Below are positions 63,675 through 64,000 of a stretch of 64,000 bases of DNA, one piece after another; the stretch's first letter is position 1; the number at the start of each line of letters is the position of its first letter. The translations under genes and the position numbers were made by a program. Source of the stretch: Actinostola sp. cb2023 (Eukaryota; Cnidaria; Anthozoa; Actiniaria; Actinostolidae); contig JAUJYZ010001291.1 in NCBI GenBank assembly GCA_033675265.1, forward strand, positions 83,501-147,500, in the 5' to 3' direction. The notes beneath the pieces were generated by a model. It had not been told where the DNA came from and did no database searches. It saw only the letters and a program-made list of their open reading frames with translations.

Positions 63675-63895
63675 TAATAGTCCCTTTCACAATTCCCTGC
63701 GCCATCTTGAAAGGTAGCCGTGCCTTTGCATCGAAGCGAGACCAACGGTGACCTTGCAATGATAGAGACCTTTTATAACACCTTAGACAATTATTCACAT
63801 GTCTCTATCATTGCAAGGTCACCGTTGGTCTCGCTTCGATGCAAAGGCACGGCTACCTTTCAAGATGGCGCAGGGAACTGTGAAGGAGACTATTA
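63675..63895. repeat. Near-perfect palindrome downstream of exon 21
   Basis: The arms of about 90 bp (for example GCGCCATCTTGAAAGGTAGC and its complement, CGAAGCGAGACCAACGGTGA and its complement) surround an AT-rich centre. It begins 30 bases after the exon 21 donor. Confidence 0.9.
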
Positions 63896-64000
63896 TGTGT
63901 TTATTTGGACTCGCATTTATCCTATTTTACTTGGATGGAAATGTATAATCGCCATATTTTCAAAGCCTTGTTTTGCTTGTTTCAGCATGCTTATCTGTTT

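Overview
The window looks like nuclear DNA of an invertebrate animal. It has spliced genes with GT-AG introns, animal-specific families (a membrane progestin receptor of the PAQR family and an anoctamin/TMEM16), non-LTR retrotransposon remnants with an L2-like reverse transcriptase, tRNA-derived SINE heads, many short inverted-repeat transposons (MITEs) and very large minisatellites. I cannot assign a phylum. No bacterial operons, CRISPR arrays or intact viral genes are seen.

Layout. 1-9.3 kb is gene-poor and made of nested MITEs and a 3.1 kb palindromic complex (1994-5083). 9.7-10.2 kb carries the last exon of a gene for the mitochondrial ribosomal protein mS38 (AURKAIP1-like), with a direct duplication of its 3' end. 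13.37-14.40 kb is an intact single-exon PAQR membrane progestin receptor. 14.4-25.7 kb is repeats: a poly-C run, 23-bp and 12-bp minisatellites, a TAA microsatellite, a retrotransposon C-terminal remnant and several MITEs.

From about 25.7 kb to the right edge a single plus-strand gene can be traced through 21 exons whose phases all agree. It encodes at least 707 residues: a short Ser-rich N-terminus, three PDZ domains, then the N-terminal dimerisation region and first transmembrane segment of an anoctamin. The rest of the gene lies beyond the window. The three PDZ domains are each split by introns at the same places and phases, which points to duplication of an exon module. I know of no vertebrate anoctamin with built-in PDZ domains, so this PDZ3-anoctamin architecture is the main finding.

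The introns of this gene are full of repeats. Intron 1 holds a broken BACK-Kelch gene copy and a 5'-truncated L2-like retrotransposon inserted in a MITE. At least eight introns carry tandem arrays near their 5' end. Two of these arrays (after the exons at 43860-43994 and 59057-59114) repeat the exon-intron junction itself, so the splice donor is present about 12 and 8 times. Another intron holds an 8.5 kb array of about 420 copies of a 20-bp unit, bracketed by transposon-like inverted ends. A one-unit relative of the same element lies about 90 bp upstream of it.
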